From assembly GCA_030278955.1 (NCBI GenBank), contig JAOANR010000006.1, positions 29,493,124-29,557,123 on the forward strand: a stretch of 64,000 bases of DNA, read 5' to 3'. A program made the translations under genes and the position numbers. Of this stretch, positions 10,664 through 21,780 are shown piece by piece (positions within the stretch are counted from its first letter, which is position 1; every line of letters begins with the position of its first letter). The stretch is from Hygrophila difformis (lineage: Eukaryota; Streptophyta; Magnoliopsida; Lamiales; Acanthaceae). A model generated the notes under the pieces. That model saw nothing but the letters and a program-made list of their open reading frames with translations. It did no database searches and was not told the origin of the DNA.

Positions 10664-11486
10664 TGACATATCCCGATGAGAAGAGGAGCTCAGAACTAAC
10701 TGTGTTTTCCATCAATTGGTCAAACAATCCTCAAAAACTTAGCATGATGAACAAATAAACTTAAATGTAAAAAACAGAGACAATTAACACAACGATTTGG
10801 TGACTCGGTTTGATCAACATGATATATATTTGGGGGATTCCAATCTAGACATTTCACTATCTCCCAAGACCCACAGAAAACCCTTTGTTACAACCTCTTA
10901 CACTCTTCCACACTAGGACTGGCACTCTCTAGAACATCCCTTCTATATAGAAAAAATTGTTGGGCTACTGTTTCTACCGGAAAACCGCCGATCCTAATGT
11001 TAGGTGTCGTAGATTGCTGCCTTGCAGCTAGCTGCTTTCTCAATTTCCCAAACGCAAATCATACTATAACTCAGATCACAATCATATTATCTTAAAAATA
11101 TAATTAGTAAAGCATGAATATAAAAGATAAATAACTCAAAACAATCCAATCAAAATGATCTTAAAATTACTCCAATCAGCATGAATATTTTGATGGAATT
11201 TCAGCCTCTTTTAGCAACCCTTGTTTATGGAGGTATTTTCTCTCACAACAACCTCCTCTCTCTCTCTCTCTCTCGCCCCTCCCAAAAAAAGCTCAGAAAC
11301 CAAGAATGATGGAATGTAGCCTAAAAATCAGAAAAGCTCCAAAATCAAGGCTCAATGGGCTTAGAAATACACCATCTGACGGTTGTACTTTTTGTCTTTT
11401 CTCAATAGCACATCTCGTTGTTCTTATTGTGTTCCAACATCCTGCATACATCGATCATTTGCAAAATATAACTCAAATCCCTAATA
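10664..11486 (-). repeat. 5' LTR of copia B
   Basis: It starts TGACATATCC beside the PBS and aligns with 7081-7751 except for an extra block of about 160 bases (about 10920-11085). A CT microsatellite lies at about 11250-11272. Confidence 0.7.
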
Positions 11487-12029
11487 AATCCCACCATTTA
11501 TTCTTTTTCAATTTGTGTGATATGGATTCCCACCATCCATTTCTCTGGACAATGGTTTCAAAAAATAACTTGATTTGATTTTGTTAAAAATATATTACAA
11601 TTGTATAGTACAAATATTATATACATGACTATAACATCTTTTTTTTTATCTAGGTAAATGCAAGTCACAAGTTAGTATTACAACCAATTGTATCTTTTGA
11701 TTGTAGTATTGAATTGAAGGTGATACAGTGTGGAAAATGTGTGGTTGATGATAGAATATGCCTTTTGAGTGGTTCAACATAAGGTTTGACTATAAAGTTT
11801 GATTTAGATTTTAGACTCTTGAGTATTGTCAAAATAAACGAGTCAATCAAAGTTTGTTTTGAATTTACTCGGACTTGATATGTTTATGTACCACATGAAT
11901 CAAAACTCAAGCTCATTTTAATACTGTAGAACCATGTAATGATCCAAAATTTGGAAAATTATTTTTGCAAAGGTACCACCATATTAGCTTCTGTAAAGTG
12001 GTCGTCCCATTTTAAATTAGGTAGGGGGG
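11487..12029. other. AT-rich intergenic sequence
   Basis: No coding or repeat structure is supportable. AATCCCACCATT directly after the copia B LTR resembles a second PPT. Confidence 0.4.
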
Positions 12030-12427
12030 AGTGGGAAATTGTTGACTAATTTGTCCCACATAAAATATGGTAGATGGGAAATTGCTACCAAAATGCCTAC
12101 GCATACCATGCTCACCTCCCATTGAAAAACCAAACCAGTAATTGCAAAGCAAAGGCAAGTAGAAGCCTGCCTTTGAAATTTCTTATCCTAGTGTAGTTTT
12201 GTTTTAGCCTTTATGAGTATTTCTCGTTGAGTGGGTTTTGTGGTATATGATTATTCCTTATAACCTTCTATGATATTTTTTTTCTTCATAGTGAAATAAT
12301 AATTCGGTGATGCCCGAAGGACGTAGACAGAGTTACGTCGAACCTTGTTAAATCTCAGTGTTCTCTTTAATTAATAGCTCTATTATTCAGGTATTTATTT
12401 TAGCCGAAACTAACCCGATTTCCACAA
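12030..12427 (+). repeat. 5' LTR of copia C
   Basis: It runs from about GTGGGAAATTGTTGAC (the starting T seems mutated) to CCCGATTTCCACA before the PBS, about 400 bp. TTTGTCCCACA at 12050 and the GACGTAGACAGAGTTACGTCGAACC stretch are typical of small copia LTRs. The left edge is approximate. Confidence 0.6.
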
Positions 12428-12431
12428 TAAT

Positions 12432-12444
12432 TGATATCAGAGCC
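12432..12444 (+). promoter_or_regulatory. PBS of copia C
   Basis: TGATATCAGAGCC is one base from the met-tRNA PBS TGGTATCAGAGCC. Confidence 0.8.
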
Positions 12445-12623
12445 TTGGTTGTGTAGTATGCTCTGGTGGTCGGGGTTAATCTGATCTTCCATATCAGAAA
12501 CGCATCTCGGTTGAGCTACTGTTTGTAAGCTATTAATTAAACTTTAAAACAGAAATAGCGGAAAGTTCCGGTGTAACGTCAACTTCAGATTCGAAGCTTT
12601 TGGTGACATTGTCATCATGGACG

Positions 12624-13366
12624 ATGGTTTCAAACACCAAATTTGACGTCGAAAAGTTCGACGGTACCAATAATTTTGGTATGTGACAATGCGAGGTGTT
12701 GGACATCTTGTACCATCAGGAGCTGGATGGGGTATTTGAAGAAAACTAACCAAATGATAGTAATGGTAATGACTGGATGAGGATCAATTGCCTGGCGTGT
12801 GGTACAATTCAGTTATGTCTCTCCAAGGAGCAAAATTATCCGCTTATGAGACAGACAATGGCGCACAGACTGTGGAAAGAACTGGAGGACAACTTCATGA
12901 AAGAGAGCACAGAGAACAAGCTCTACATGAAGACGAAGTTGTATCGATTCCAGTATTTTCCCGGTACCACGATGAATGAACACATAACAAGATTTGATTC
13001 TTTGGTCACCTATTGAATCTCGACGTGAAGATAAATGACATTGACAAGGCGTTGATACTGTTAGCTTCGCTCCCCGATGAATATGAATATATAATTGTTA
13101 GTATGCTGATTGGAAAAGAAATAATTTCTTTTAAAGAAGTTACCATTGTCTTGTATTCTAACGAGATCAGGAAGAAAGATAAGTTAGAACACAGGAGTTC
13201 GAATGGCAAAGCCCATACCTTAGCCAAAAAAGGGCATTGGAAAAAAGATTGTTGTAAGCTGCAAAAGAAAAAGCAGAAAATGGTAGAAGAGGTTTGTGTT
13301 GCTGATAGTGATGAGACAAACTATTCTTTAGCTTATGCCTCATCGGTAACTTGCACTGACGACTAG
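12624..13366 (+). pseudogene. gag: Copia C gag with degenerate zinc knuckle
   Basis: From the ATG at 12624 the text shows KFDVEKFDGTNNFGM, then (from 12777) LWKELEDNFMKESTENKLYM and YRFQYFPGTTMNEHI, then after a frameshift near 13013 ALILLASLPDEYEYIIVSML. These are the UBN2 gag motifs W..LE..Y...S..NKL and LL.SLP.SYE. KKGHWKKDCCKLQ is the remnant of a knuckle whose CX2C half is lost. There are stops near 12690 and 12750. It is the nucleocapsid gene of a dead element. Confidence 0.8.
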
Positions 13367-13528
13367 TTGCTAGACTCAGGATGTGCATTCCACATGTCTT
13401 ATGGGAAAGAGTGGTTCGTCAACTTTGAAAATGTTGACGGTTGAGTTGTCTACCTAGCCGACAACGAACCTTGTTAGATAGTCGGAGTTGGCTCAATATA
13501 TCTGAAGAACCACAATGGAACAACCAAT
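13363..13528 (+). pseudogene. Copia C aspartic protease remnant
   Basis: The frame gives LLDSGCAFHM with the catalytic DSG triad. The preceding Trp codon of the usual WLLDSG is TAG. VYLADNEPC and IVGVGSIYLKN follow across a frameshift. Confidence 0.75.
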
Positions 13529-13966
13529 GTGCTAACGGAAGTTTGGTACATACCGAAATTTGCCAAAAATCTCATATCAGTGGGAGGCTTGGAAGCCAAA
13601 GGCCACTCCATCAGTATTCAGAATGAGACTCTGAAAGTGATCTCAAGAGCACTTGTCGTCATGAGAGATATAAGGAAATATAACTTGTACCACTTTCAGA
13701 GCAATACGATGGTTGACATTGCAGCAACAGTATCAGAAGTAGACAAGGAAGGGGAGATGACCAAGCTATTGCATATGAGGCTTGGGCATGCTAGGGAAAA
13801 ATTCTTTCAAACTCTGACAAATGAAGGATTATTAAAAGGTGCAAACACTTGCAAACTTGAATTTTGCGAGCAATGTGTTATGGGGAAGTAAAACGAGTGA
13901 AGTTTGGCATGGCAATCCATAGCACTAAAAGCATTATTGATTACATTAACTCAGATGTGTGAGAAC
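13529..13966 (+). pseudogene. Copia C GAG-pre-integrase and start of integrase
   Basis: VWYIPKFAKNLISVGGLEAKG ends the protease. LLHMRLGHAREK and CEQCVMGK form the zinc-binding GAG-pre-integrase region. After TAA at 13889 the same frame continues VKFGMAIHSTKS and IDYINSDV, the beginning of the integrase core, which is cut by the insert at 13967. In other copias YxHSDLWGP stands here. Confidence 0.8.
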
Positions 13967-15360
13967 TGATGAATGAAACCAATCTATACAAGCTTGCATT
14001 GTACCAAAATATGTTCAATATGAATGCATTTTGCCTTAATTTATTGCATTCTTATGTGCATTTCATGTGTTTTTACTTTTCAAGTTATAATGGTTAAAAT
14101 TGCCATGGTTTAACGTGTTTTGAATGAGATTATGGCGATCCTAAACTGCTTGCAGTATTATTTCAGGGAATTGATGAAGCAAAGTTTTATTTTAGGCTAC
14201 ACAATGACCAATGGCGCTAAAATGGGTCTTATGTTACACCTGGAGTTTTAAACTCCAGACTTAGTCAAATTTTCAGAAACTTTAGGCTACACTCTACACA
14301 GGTGCGCCTGAACAAGGTTTAATGCTACCTCTGGAGCCTCCAAGACTAAGAAAATTTTTGGAAGCTGAAATCTTGGTTAAGTAGGCACCTGTCTTCTTCT
14401 GGGCGCCTAAAATGCCTCTGAAGCGCCCCCTGGTGCACCCGAACAACAATTTGGAGGTTTCTTAACCTCCCGAAGTGGTTTTTAAGGGTTTCCTTGATCA
14501 TTTTTCGTTAGACGTCATCAGATTTCATCTATAAACATCAGAGAAAGTGCAAGGGACGAAGAACAACAACACCATGAAGTTCAAGGAATGATCAAATGAT
14601 GCGATTCTAGAACAGGGTTCAGAATCAAATTGACATACTGATTCACAATTACGAGAGAGTATTTATATTTTTATGTTTAGTTTGTTGTTTTTTCTCATTT
14701 TTCTACAAAATTGCATGTTAGAATTCAAATTATATTCTTTGTCATTTCACTGAATCGCAAGATATAAATAATGAATGAATTTGAGTACTCGTCTTGGAAA
14801 AGAATTGAATTATTGTGAATTTTGACTTATGCATGTTGATTTGGGAAGTGATACATATTTTTAATCAATTAATCATCAATTTGATATTTGGGAAAACTGA
14901 ATTGATATGAATGATGAATATAGGATTATGGAACTACAACAATACACTTTTCTTCTTCTTCTTTTTTTTTTTGTAATTGTCTACAAAGCCTGAAATTGTC
15001 GAATTTGTCACACCTTTTTGTCATTGTTTTTATTAAATTATTTTGAAATGTTTTGTCGATGCATCGGAAAATGTTGACCATATTTATGCAATTTTAAACT
15101 TTACAATAAGGATGACATTATCTTAAGTAGCTACATTTGCACTTTATTTTTATTGTTTTTCTTTTTTATGCGTTTAATTGTTGAATTAGACAACAAATGA
15201 TATTTAAATCTTTTAAATGAACTTAAAATGACTTAGTTTTTATCCAGAATGAAATAATATTCTGAATTCCCTTGGATTCGATCCGGTATTCACTGGTTTT
15301 TATTACTTGATGACACCATCCGCTTGTGATTAAAATGTATCTTGCAAAATACACGCATCA
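13967..15360 (+). repeat. Probable solo LTR (Tat/Athila-like gypsy) inside copia C integrase
   Basis: A block of 1394 bp interrupts the integrase exactly between the codons for DVW and GP. It begins TGATGAATG and ends CACGCATCA (inverted TGATG/CATCA). Flanks AGAAC and GGACC would be a target duplication changed at two bases. Its last 100 bases (TTGGATTCGATCCGGTATTC, CACCATCCGCTTGTG) have the wording of Tat/Athila LTR ends. It has no coding frame. A solo LTR arises by recombination between two LTRs. Confidence 0.55.
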
Positions 15361-15960
15361 GGACCTACCAAGACGACTTTTCTGGGAGGAAACCATTATT
15401 TTGTAACGTTTGTTCATGATTTTTCCCGGAGAGTATGAGTGTATCCTATGCGAAAAAAAAAATATGAAGCATTTGGAAAATTCCCCGCTTGGAATAAAAT
15501 GATGGGGAACCAGACCGTGAGGAAGATTAAAGTGCTCCGATTTGATAATGACACGGAATGCCGAAATGACTTTTTTCTCGATTTGTGCAAGAATGATGGT
15601 CTTTCCCAACATTTCACATTATGAGACACGCTACAACAGAATGGGGTTGCTGAATAGATGAACCGGACCTTGTTGGAGAAAGTTCAGTGTATGTTGTCCA
15701 ACGCAAATTTGGGCAAGCAATTCTGGGCTGAAGCAGTGACATATGCAAGCCATCTTATCAATCGACTACCATCAGACACACTTAAAGGCAAGACACCTTT
15801 AGAGGCATGGTTTGGTAAACTTGCAAATGATTATAATTATTTACGTGTGTTTGGTTCTGCTGCATAGTATCATGTGAAAGAATTGAACCTAGATCCGAGG
15901 GCAAGAAAAGGTGTTTTATGGGGATATCTTCTGGAGTAAAAGGATATTTCTTATAGTGCC
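15361..15960 (+). pseudogene. Copia C integrase core
   Basis: After the insert the frame resumes with KTTFLGGNHYFVTFVHDFSR (first catalytic Asp region). VRKIKVLRFDNDTE follows (second Asp), then QQNGVAE with the Glu, followed by a stop where Arg of the usual AERMNRTL stands. QFWAEAVTYASHLINRLPS and RVFGSAA complete the domain. At least one frameshift (near 15440) and three stops are present. In life it inserts the cDNA. Confidence 0.85.
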
Positions 15961-16399
15961 CGGAGATGAAAAATGTGATCTTTAGTAGGGATGTTACCTT
16001 CAACGAATCAATAGTGTTGAATAAGGTAATCAAATTGCATACAGATAGTACTCCTCAGTTGGTGGAGCATTATCCTCAACAGGTGGAGTTTCAGACATCT
16101 ACAACCAAAGTTGCAGATGATAAACCAACAAAAGAAGATGGTCCAAGTACCGAAGAGGATCCTAGAGAAAGTGAGGTTTTAACCCAATAACCTCATGAGC
16201 AACAAGATTTACCAATTGCAATTAGGAGGCCAAGAAGAGAAATTCAAATACCTGCTCGATTCTAAAGTATGCTGGCTTATGCACTTCCTGTTATTGAAGA
16301 AGGTATACCACAAACTTTTCTTCATGCAGAAAATAGTCACGATGAAGAAAAGTGGAATAAAGCCATGGACGAGAAATGTATTCCCTTGAAGCAATAACA
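15961..16399 (+). pseudogene. Copia C integrase-RT linker
   Basis: KNVIFSRDVTFNES matches the integrase C-terminal motif (SRDVxFdE). An acidic Ser/Thr/Glu linker and the RT lead-in (frameshifted EEKWNKAMDE text near 16345) follow. Confidence 0.6.
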
Positions 16400-16990
16400 C
16401 GTGGAAGCTAACTAAACTCCCAGAGGGAAAGAAGGCATTTCGGTGAAAGATTGGTAGCCAAAGACTATGCTCAAAAGGAGAGAATTGATTACAATAAGGT
16501 ATTTTCTCATGTTGTAAACATTCCTCTATTCGTATTTTATTGGCCTTGGTAGCGCAATTTGATTTGGAACTAGTTCAAATGGATGTAAAGATGACATTCT
16601 TACATGGTGATTTGGAGGAGGAAATATAAATGACCCAACCAGAAGGATTTAAAGTTGCTGGAAAAGAAGATTGGGTTTGTAGGTTGAAGAAATCGCTTTA
16701 TGGATTGAAAAAATCTCCAAGGCCATGGTATAAGCAATTTGATCAATTTATAACTGGCCAGAAATAGACCAGGAGCAAATCTGATCATTGTGTATATTTC
16801 CATAAGCTACATGATGGATCTTTCATATATCTTCTTTTATATGTAGATGATATGTAAACATAGAGGAGAGATAAGCAGGTTGAAGTCCCAACTCATCAAG
16901 GAGTTCGAAATGAACGATCTAGGTGAAGCAAAGAAGATTCTTGGTATAGAAATAACTAAAGATGGAAAGAAGGGCACTCTTTGTTTGACC
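16400..16990 (+). pseudogene. Copia C reverse transcriptase
   Basis: LLALVAQFDLELVQMDVKM and FLHGDLEEEI (first Asp), then MTQPEGF, CRLKKSLYGLKKSPRPWY and LLLYVDDM (catalytic YVDD) are all readable. Stops follow EEEI and YVDDM. FEMNDLGEAKKILGIEI from the connection region follows. Non-functional. Confidence 0.85.
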
Positions 16991-17640
16991 CAGAAAAATA
17001 TCTGAAAAAAGTACTGCAGCGGTTTGGCATGACATACAAAACCAGACTTGTAAGTACACCATTTGCTCCTCATTTCAAAGTTAGTGCTTTACAATGTCCG
17101 AAGACAAAAGGGGAACGAGAGAATACATGTCAAAGGTTCATTATTCAAATGCGGTGGATAGCTTGATGTACGCAATAGTGTGTACAAGGCCTGACATTTT
17201 ATATGCATTTGGAGTTGTGGGCAGGTATATGCATAATCTATACAAAGATCATTGAAAAGCTGTGAAATGGATTCCAAGATATATTCTGCAAATCTTAGAT
17301 ATTGGATTGATGTTTGTGAAGAATAATGTTACTGGTCAGCATATAGTGGGGTACTGTGATTCAGACTATTCAGGAGATCTGGATAAACGTCGATCAACTA
17401 CTGGATATGTTTTTACCTTTGCAAACGCACTAGTTAGTTGGAAGTCTACTTTACAGTCAACCGTTGCTTTATCAACAACGGAAGCATAATGCATGGCCAT
17501 CACTGAAGCTGTTAAGGAAGTAATTTGCTTACAGATGACTTGGGAGTTGGTCAAAAATATGTAACAGTGTTTTGTGACAGTCAAAGGACATGAGTATCAT
17601 GCTAGAACAAAGCATATCGATGTATGATATCATTTTGTGA
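16991..17640 (+). pseudogene. Copia C RNase H
   Basis: After the thumb region, the frame 17262-17489 gives GYCDSDYSGDLDKRRSTTGYV and WKSTLQSTVALSTTEA, the copia RNase H with its DSDYAGD-type Asp. A stop follows TTEA, then AITEAVKE and TKHIDV.YHF. The sequence then passes into the LINE 3' end at about 17636-17640. Confidence 0.85.
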
Positions 17641-18046
17641 CAGCCAACACGTCCTTAACTTCATCCGGAGGGAAAGCCCATGTCGTATAAAAATCCTCCA
17701 ATCTAGCCGCCCTCCGAGCAAATGCATCCGCCACTTGATTGCCCCCTCGATAAAGATGACGCAACTTACAACCCACTATAGACTGTAAGTTCCGCCTAAT
17801 CACTTCAATAATTGGTCGAAACATGTGACACAAATTCCCCACTCCCTGAACCAGCATTACCACCTCCAGGGAGTCAACAAAGCAGCACGAAAACTGCAAC
17901 CCTTTATTAATCGTAAGTTCAAGCCCAAACCTTAATGCCAAGAGTTCTACTTCCAGTATAGAGCGCTGCCGTAGCTGACCACAGCACCCCACCTTCCTAC
18001 ACCCGTAGACACCCTCACAACCGCACCAAAGCCGCCAAGCACACAT
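17636..18046 (-). pseudogene. LINE ORF2 C-terminal RNase H domain
   Basis: EVELLALRFGLELTINKGL, DSLEVVMLVQ and LRHLYRGGNQVADAFAR are the RNase H fold motifs (Glu, Asp, and the N..AD segment) of plant L1 elements with a C-terminal RNase H. The first catalytic D lies upstream in another frame. The frame stops at TGA 17630-17632, right at the junction with copia C. Confidence 0.8.
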
Positions 18047-18233
18047 CCATCAGAGTGAAGGAGCCAGCCAGCATCCGTAACAGACCTCCAGATCACCTCC
18101 CTACTAGGCAGCTCCCTATTAAACCTCTAGCGATGACCATTCAAGGCTCCTTGAAGCATCCGGGCCTTGTATAATAGCTAGTTAGGAACTGAATTCGACC
18201 CCCGAAATATTCTAGCATTTCGCTCCTTTCATA

Positions 18234-19011
18234 TTACCCAAAGACAGCTATGAACCAAGCCCCATGGATACGATACCCCCACTTCAACCAATGGTGGGTG
18301 TCTCTCGCTACAACACCCTGCAATGCCTCAACCTGCACTATAGAACTTCGCATCCAAACTTCAGCCGCCCACGAGCAAGAAAATATTGCGTGCTTCCGCG
18401 TGCTTCCAATCATCAATGTCAGTCCCACAAATCGAACACAACGGTGATGAGGCCATCCCCCGGTGATGATGTAGTTCATTGAATGGTACAATACCATGCC
18501 CAATCATCCATAGTAAAAAACCAAACTTTTTCGGAATATCCACATTTCATATCCAATTCCAACCAACATTCCCTTCCGACACACCCTCCAACCAATTATA
18601 ACCAGACGAGACCGAATATCTACCACTGGACTCTCCTCTCCAATAAATAATATCATTCACCTGATCCGCCAGAATAGGAGCAGGAGACTTCTTCAAAATT
18701 TTCCGAATATCAGCAGGTAGACCCGTATACAGTCCCTCAAGCTTCCACCGCCCATCTAAAATCACATCTCTGATCTTTAGATGGACGCCATTTATATGTA
18801 CGTAGGGGACCAACTTAGCCAGCGCCTCTCCATTCCACCAAGGTGTATACCATAGGGAGCTCTCCCCATTGCCAACACGAACTCCATAACCTTTCTTAAT
18901 GGTTCCGCCTACCTTATGTAACATGCACCAAACTTTTGTACTCCTGTAGTGCATTATAGGGAACGAGACCTCAACCATCCCATACTTTTCTCGCAAGGCT
19001 CTCAACCACAA
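18234..19011 (-). pseudogene. LINE ORF2 zf-RVT segment
   Basis: Frame 18547-19011 has VWCMLHKVGGTIKKGYGVRVGNGESSLWYTPWW, and SGRYSVSSGYNWL precedes the zf-RVT. Frame 18361-18543 has KFGFLLWMIGHGIVPFNEL and CSICGTDID, the zf-RVT Cys pair. A stop near 18545 and a frameshift near 18430 break it. This part of L1 ORF2 follows the RT. Confidence 0.8.
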
Positions 19012-19100
19012 CTATTAGTATTAAAGAGGAGATCCCAAATCAGCCGACCAAGCAAAGCAAGGTTCATGCTACTCGATGTGCGCAGACCTAGGCCCCCACA

Positions 19101-20651
19101 TCACCCAGGGGTGGTAATACGCTCCCAACTCAACAGATGGATCCCGCGACCACTAGCAGCTTTCCAAATCCAATGGCGTATAATCTTATCAATCTGTTTA
19201 TATAATCCCTGAGGCAGTAGATGGATCTGCATAGTATAAACGGGAATAGTAGCCAACACAGCACGCGTTTTTGTCACTCTCCCAGCTTTATTAAGCAAGA
19301 AGCTCGACCATAAGCTCAACCTATCCTCTATCTTCTTGACTAAAAAATCAAAGTGAGCAATCTTCATTCTACCTTGAATAATCGGAAAACCCAAGTATTT
19401 ACCAATGTCCGAACCTACCTGAACACCCAAGTGTCTCTCCACCCAGCCCTTCTCAACAGCGGCTGCATGTGTGGAGGTAATAGATTCGGACTTCACCGCA
19501 TTCATTTTAAGTCCGGAACGAGAACCAAACCGCTTTAAAACCTCAGCCATACACGTTATACTCTCCTCCAATAATTCTGAACAGAAGATTAGATCATCAG
19601 CAAACATCAAATGAGATATTCCTACCCCATTCGGATGTAACTGCAACGGCTTCCAACGGCGCGCCTCAACTTCCTCAAGAATGGTTTTCGACACCTTCTC
19701 CATAACAATCACAAATAAATATGGAGAAAGGGGATCCCTTTGCCTAAGTCCCCGTCCAACTTGAATGTTGCCAATGGGCGCCCCATTCCACTGTATAGAG
19801 AAACTAGAAGACCTAACACACTCCATAATCCACTTTCGACACCCCACAGGCAGCTCCAAATCCCTTAAGCACTCCGATAAAAATTTCCAGCTAACCGTAT
19901 CATATGCTTTTGCCAGATCAATCTTCAGAATAGCAGCTTTACTACTCGCTCGGGATTGTTCAATAGTCGCCACCATTTCCTGTAACAAAAGACCATTGTC
20001 CATTGTACCCCGACCAGGTAGAAAAGCGGATTGAAAAGGACTCACAATATCGCTGAGGATTGGCCACGGCCTCTGAACCAGCACGTTGGTAATAATTTTA
20101 TATATAACATTGCAAAGCATCAATGGACGATACTGCTGTAAGGAATTTGGGATAGGAGTTTTCGGAAGCAAACACATAAAACCATGCGATAGACCTTCAG
20201 GCAGCTTGCAAGTAGCCACCGCCTCCTTCACCATGCTATTCACAGGTTGTTTCAAAATATCCCAATAATTTTTTATAAAAACCAGTCGGAAACCCATCTG
20301 GACCCAGTGCCGCGAACGCCCGCATGGACTGGAGTGCAGAATCAATTTCCTCCCCAGACACTACCTGGCTTAAATCACAATTGTACCTCTCGGATAAAGG
20401 TGACAAGCCTAGAACTCCCTGCCAACCGCAACCTCCTAAAGAGCAGCAAACAACTGCGTATATCTTGCCTGTAACCTTCCCTGAAGCATCTCCCATTCCC
20501 CATTAATATCCAATCCATATATCTTGCCTCGACGACGGTGTACTTGGGTCTTGGCATGAAAATATCTAGTATTCCGATCTCCCAGCTTTACCCAACGATC
20601 CCTCGCTTTCTGATACCAAAGAATCTCTTCTTTCTCTAGAATATCCTCCAT
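19101..20651 (-). pseudogene. LINE ORF2 reverse transcriptase
   Basis: The main frame, 414 residues from 20345, has the RT motifs in order: LLPKTPIPNSLQQYRPLML, SAFLPGRGTMDNGLLLQE, ILKIDLAKAYDTVSWKFL (catalytic Asp at residue 143), GLRQRDPLSPYLF and HLMFADDLIF (FADD, residues 248-251), followed by KYLGFPIIQGR. The RT N-terminus sits in two other frames (20236-20496 and 20436-20651, the latter with FHAKTQVHRRRGKI). At least two frameshifts are therefore present. The motif set is that of plant L1 non-LTR elements, which prime on nicked target DNA. Confidence 0.9.
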
Positions 20652-20741
20652 CTCCTATATGAGTTCCCCCTCTAGCTGCTTCAACCAAGCCGAGTCGACA
20701 TGGATAAGCCGCTTCTGGACACCCAGAATACGATTCTTGAG

Positions 20742-21088
20742 CTACCTTTTCCTATCACGTATATTACCAAACGTGCTATGATTGAATTCCATTGACTTAG
20801 TGCTTATATACTCAAGCACCTGTCTCAAGTCTGACCCGCCACTCCCATAACTATTTTTGACCACATTCATATAATCACCATGCAAGCCACAAGCCGTCTC
20901 CCATCGAAAAGGGAGATCCCCCGTCACCCTTGTTTGCTCTCTACATATCAACTTAAGCGGACAATGATCAGAGCCAATCCTAGGCAGATCTAAAATTCGG
21001 CCATCTCCAAATAATTGAATCCAACCAAGCGTGGCCATACCCCTATCCAATCGTTTACTAATCTGTCTGCCTCTCCCGCCATCCTGGA
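20742..21088 (-). pseudogene. LINE ORF2 endonuclease, C-terminal part
   Basis: RLDRGMATLGWIQLF and RIGSDHCPLKL carry the apurinic-like endonuclease end, with the SDH catalytic motif. The exon-like edge at 21088 is the insertion point of the giant-LTR element; the missing half resumes at 35549. Confidence 0.85.
21084..21088. repeat. Target-site duplication CTGGA (left copy)
   Basis: CTGGA directly before TGAAAC of the left LTR; repeated at 35549-35553 directly after the right LTR. Confidence 0.9.
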
Positions 21089-21639
21089 TGAAACTTTTGA
21101 CAAATTTCATTAACACGAGTATTTTTATAAAATATATCGGGTTTGGATTTATTGAATGAAGGAGTTATGTTTTATGGAATGGGTTTAGGGATATATTAAG
21201 AGTGTTACTTTTTATTACTCATGCGAGGGGCTTTAATTTCAAACGGCGCTGTGATCCTCTCTGTCATGAAACTTCTGACAAATCTCATGATACAACCAGG
21301 ATAAATTGACCTTCAGCCTGTCACACTGAGAGTCCCCGGCATATGTGCCATGATACTTCTCATGATTTCATGTCATGAGATTCCCTGCCATGAAACTTTC
21401 GGCAGATTCCCACCACATGAGTATTTTCCGAAAAATCATGTTTTTATTTACTCGTGTTAAGAAACTGTGCCCCTGAAAGCGCACGGAGTCAAAAATTGCA
21501 GTATTTATAGTAAGTACCGGATCGTTCACTGGAGGATGTGCGATGGAAGCAGGACCCACGCCGTTTACTAAGATTTTCCACTCGGTTACTCGATTCAAGT
21601 TTGTGAAATGACTAACAACTACTTGACATAATTTAAACT

Positions 21640-21780
21640 AAGCTATGAAAGCAATTAAAATAAAGCAGATAAAATTATTCTAGAAAGCGAATTAAATTTA
21701 ATATAAGAAAGCAATAGAATTATTCTAGGAAAGCGGTTAAAAATTATCTAAGAAAGCAGATTTAAATTATGACAGAAGGA
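21640..21780. repeat. Degenerate GAAAGC(A/G)-type short tandem repeat
   Basis: Units such as GAAAGCAATTAAAATAAAGC, TAGAAAGCGAATTAAA, AAGAAAGCAATAGAA and GGAAAGCGGTTAAAA recur about every 25-30 bases. A second cluster lies at 22190-22240. Present in both LTRs. Confidence 0.6.

Larger units (their letters stand above)
7081..11486 (-). mobile_element. Sirevirus-like Ty1/copia B, internally deleted and decayed, both LTRs present
   Basis: Two related LTRs flank about 2.9 kb. On minus the order is 5' LTR (10664-11486), PBS (10651-10661), gag fragments, a WVPK-type segment, a GAG-pre-integrase domain, a non-coding 3' region, PPT (7752-7763) and 3' LTR (7081-7751). Integrase, RT and RNase H are missing. 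The phrase AAAAAGGGGGAGAAT on minus near 8026-8040 is typical of Sirevirus 3' regions. Many stops and LTR divergence mark it as old. Confidence 0.75.
12030..17640 (+). mobile_element. Tork-like Ty1/copia C, decayed, 3' end lost to a LINE
   Basis: The plus-strand order is 5' LTR, PBS, gag, protease, GAG-pre-integrase, integrase, RT and RNase H, each recognisable but carrying stops or frameshifts. Integrase is split by a 1.4-kb insert (13967-15360). The sequence ends just after TKHIDV.YHF, normally about 30 residues from the pol end, where the minus-strand LINE begins. A 35-bp tail like its LTR end is found at about 37627-37662 beyond the LINE. Confidence 0.85.
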
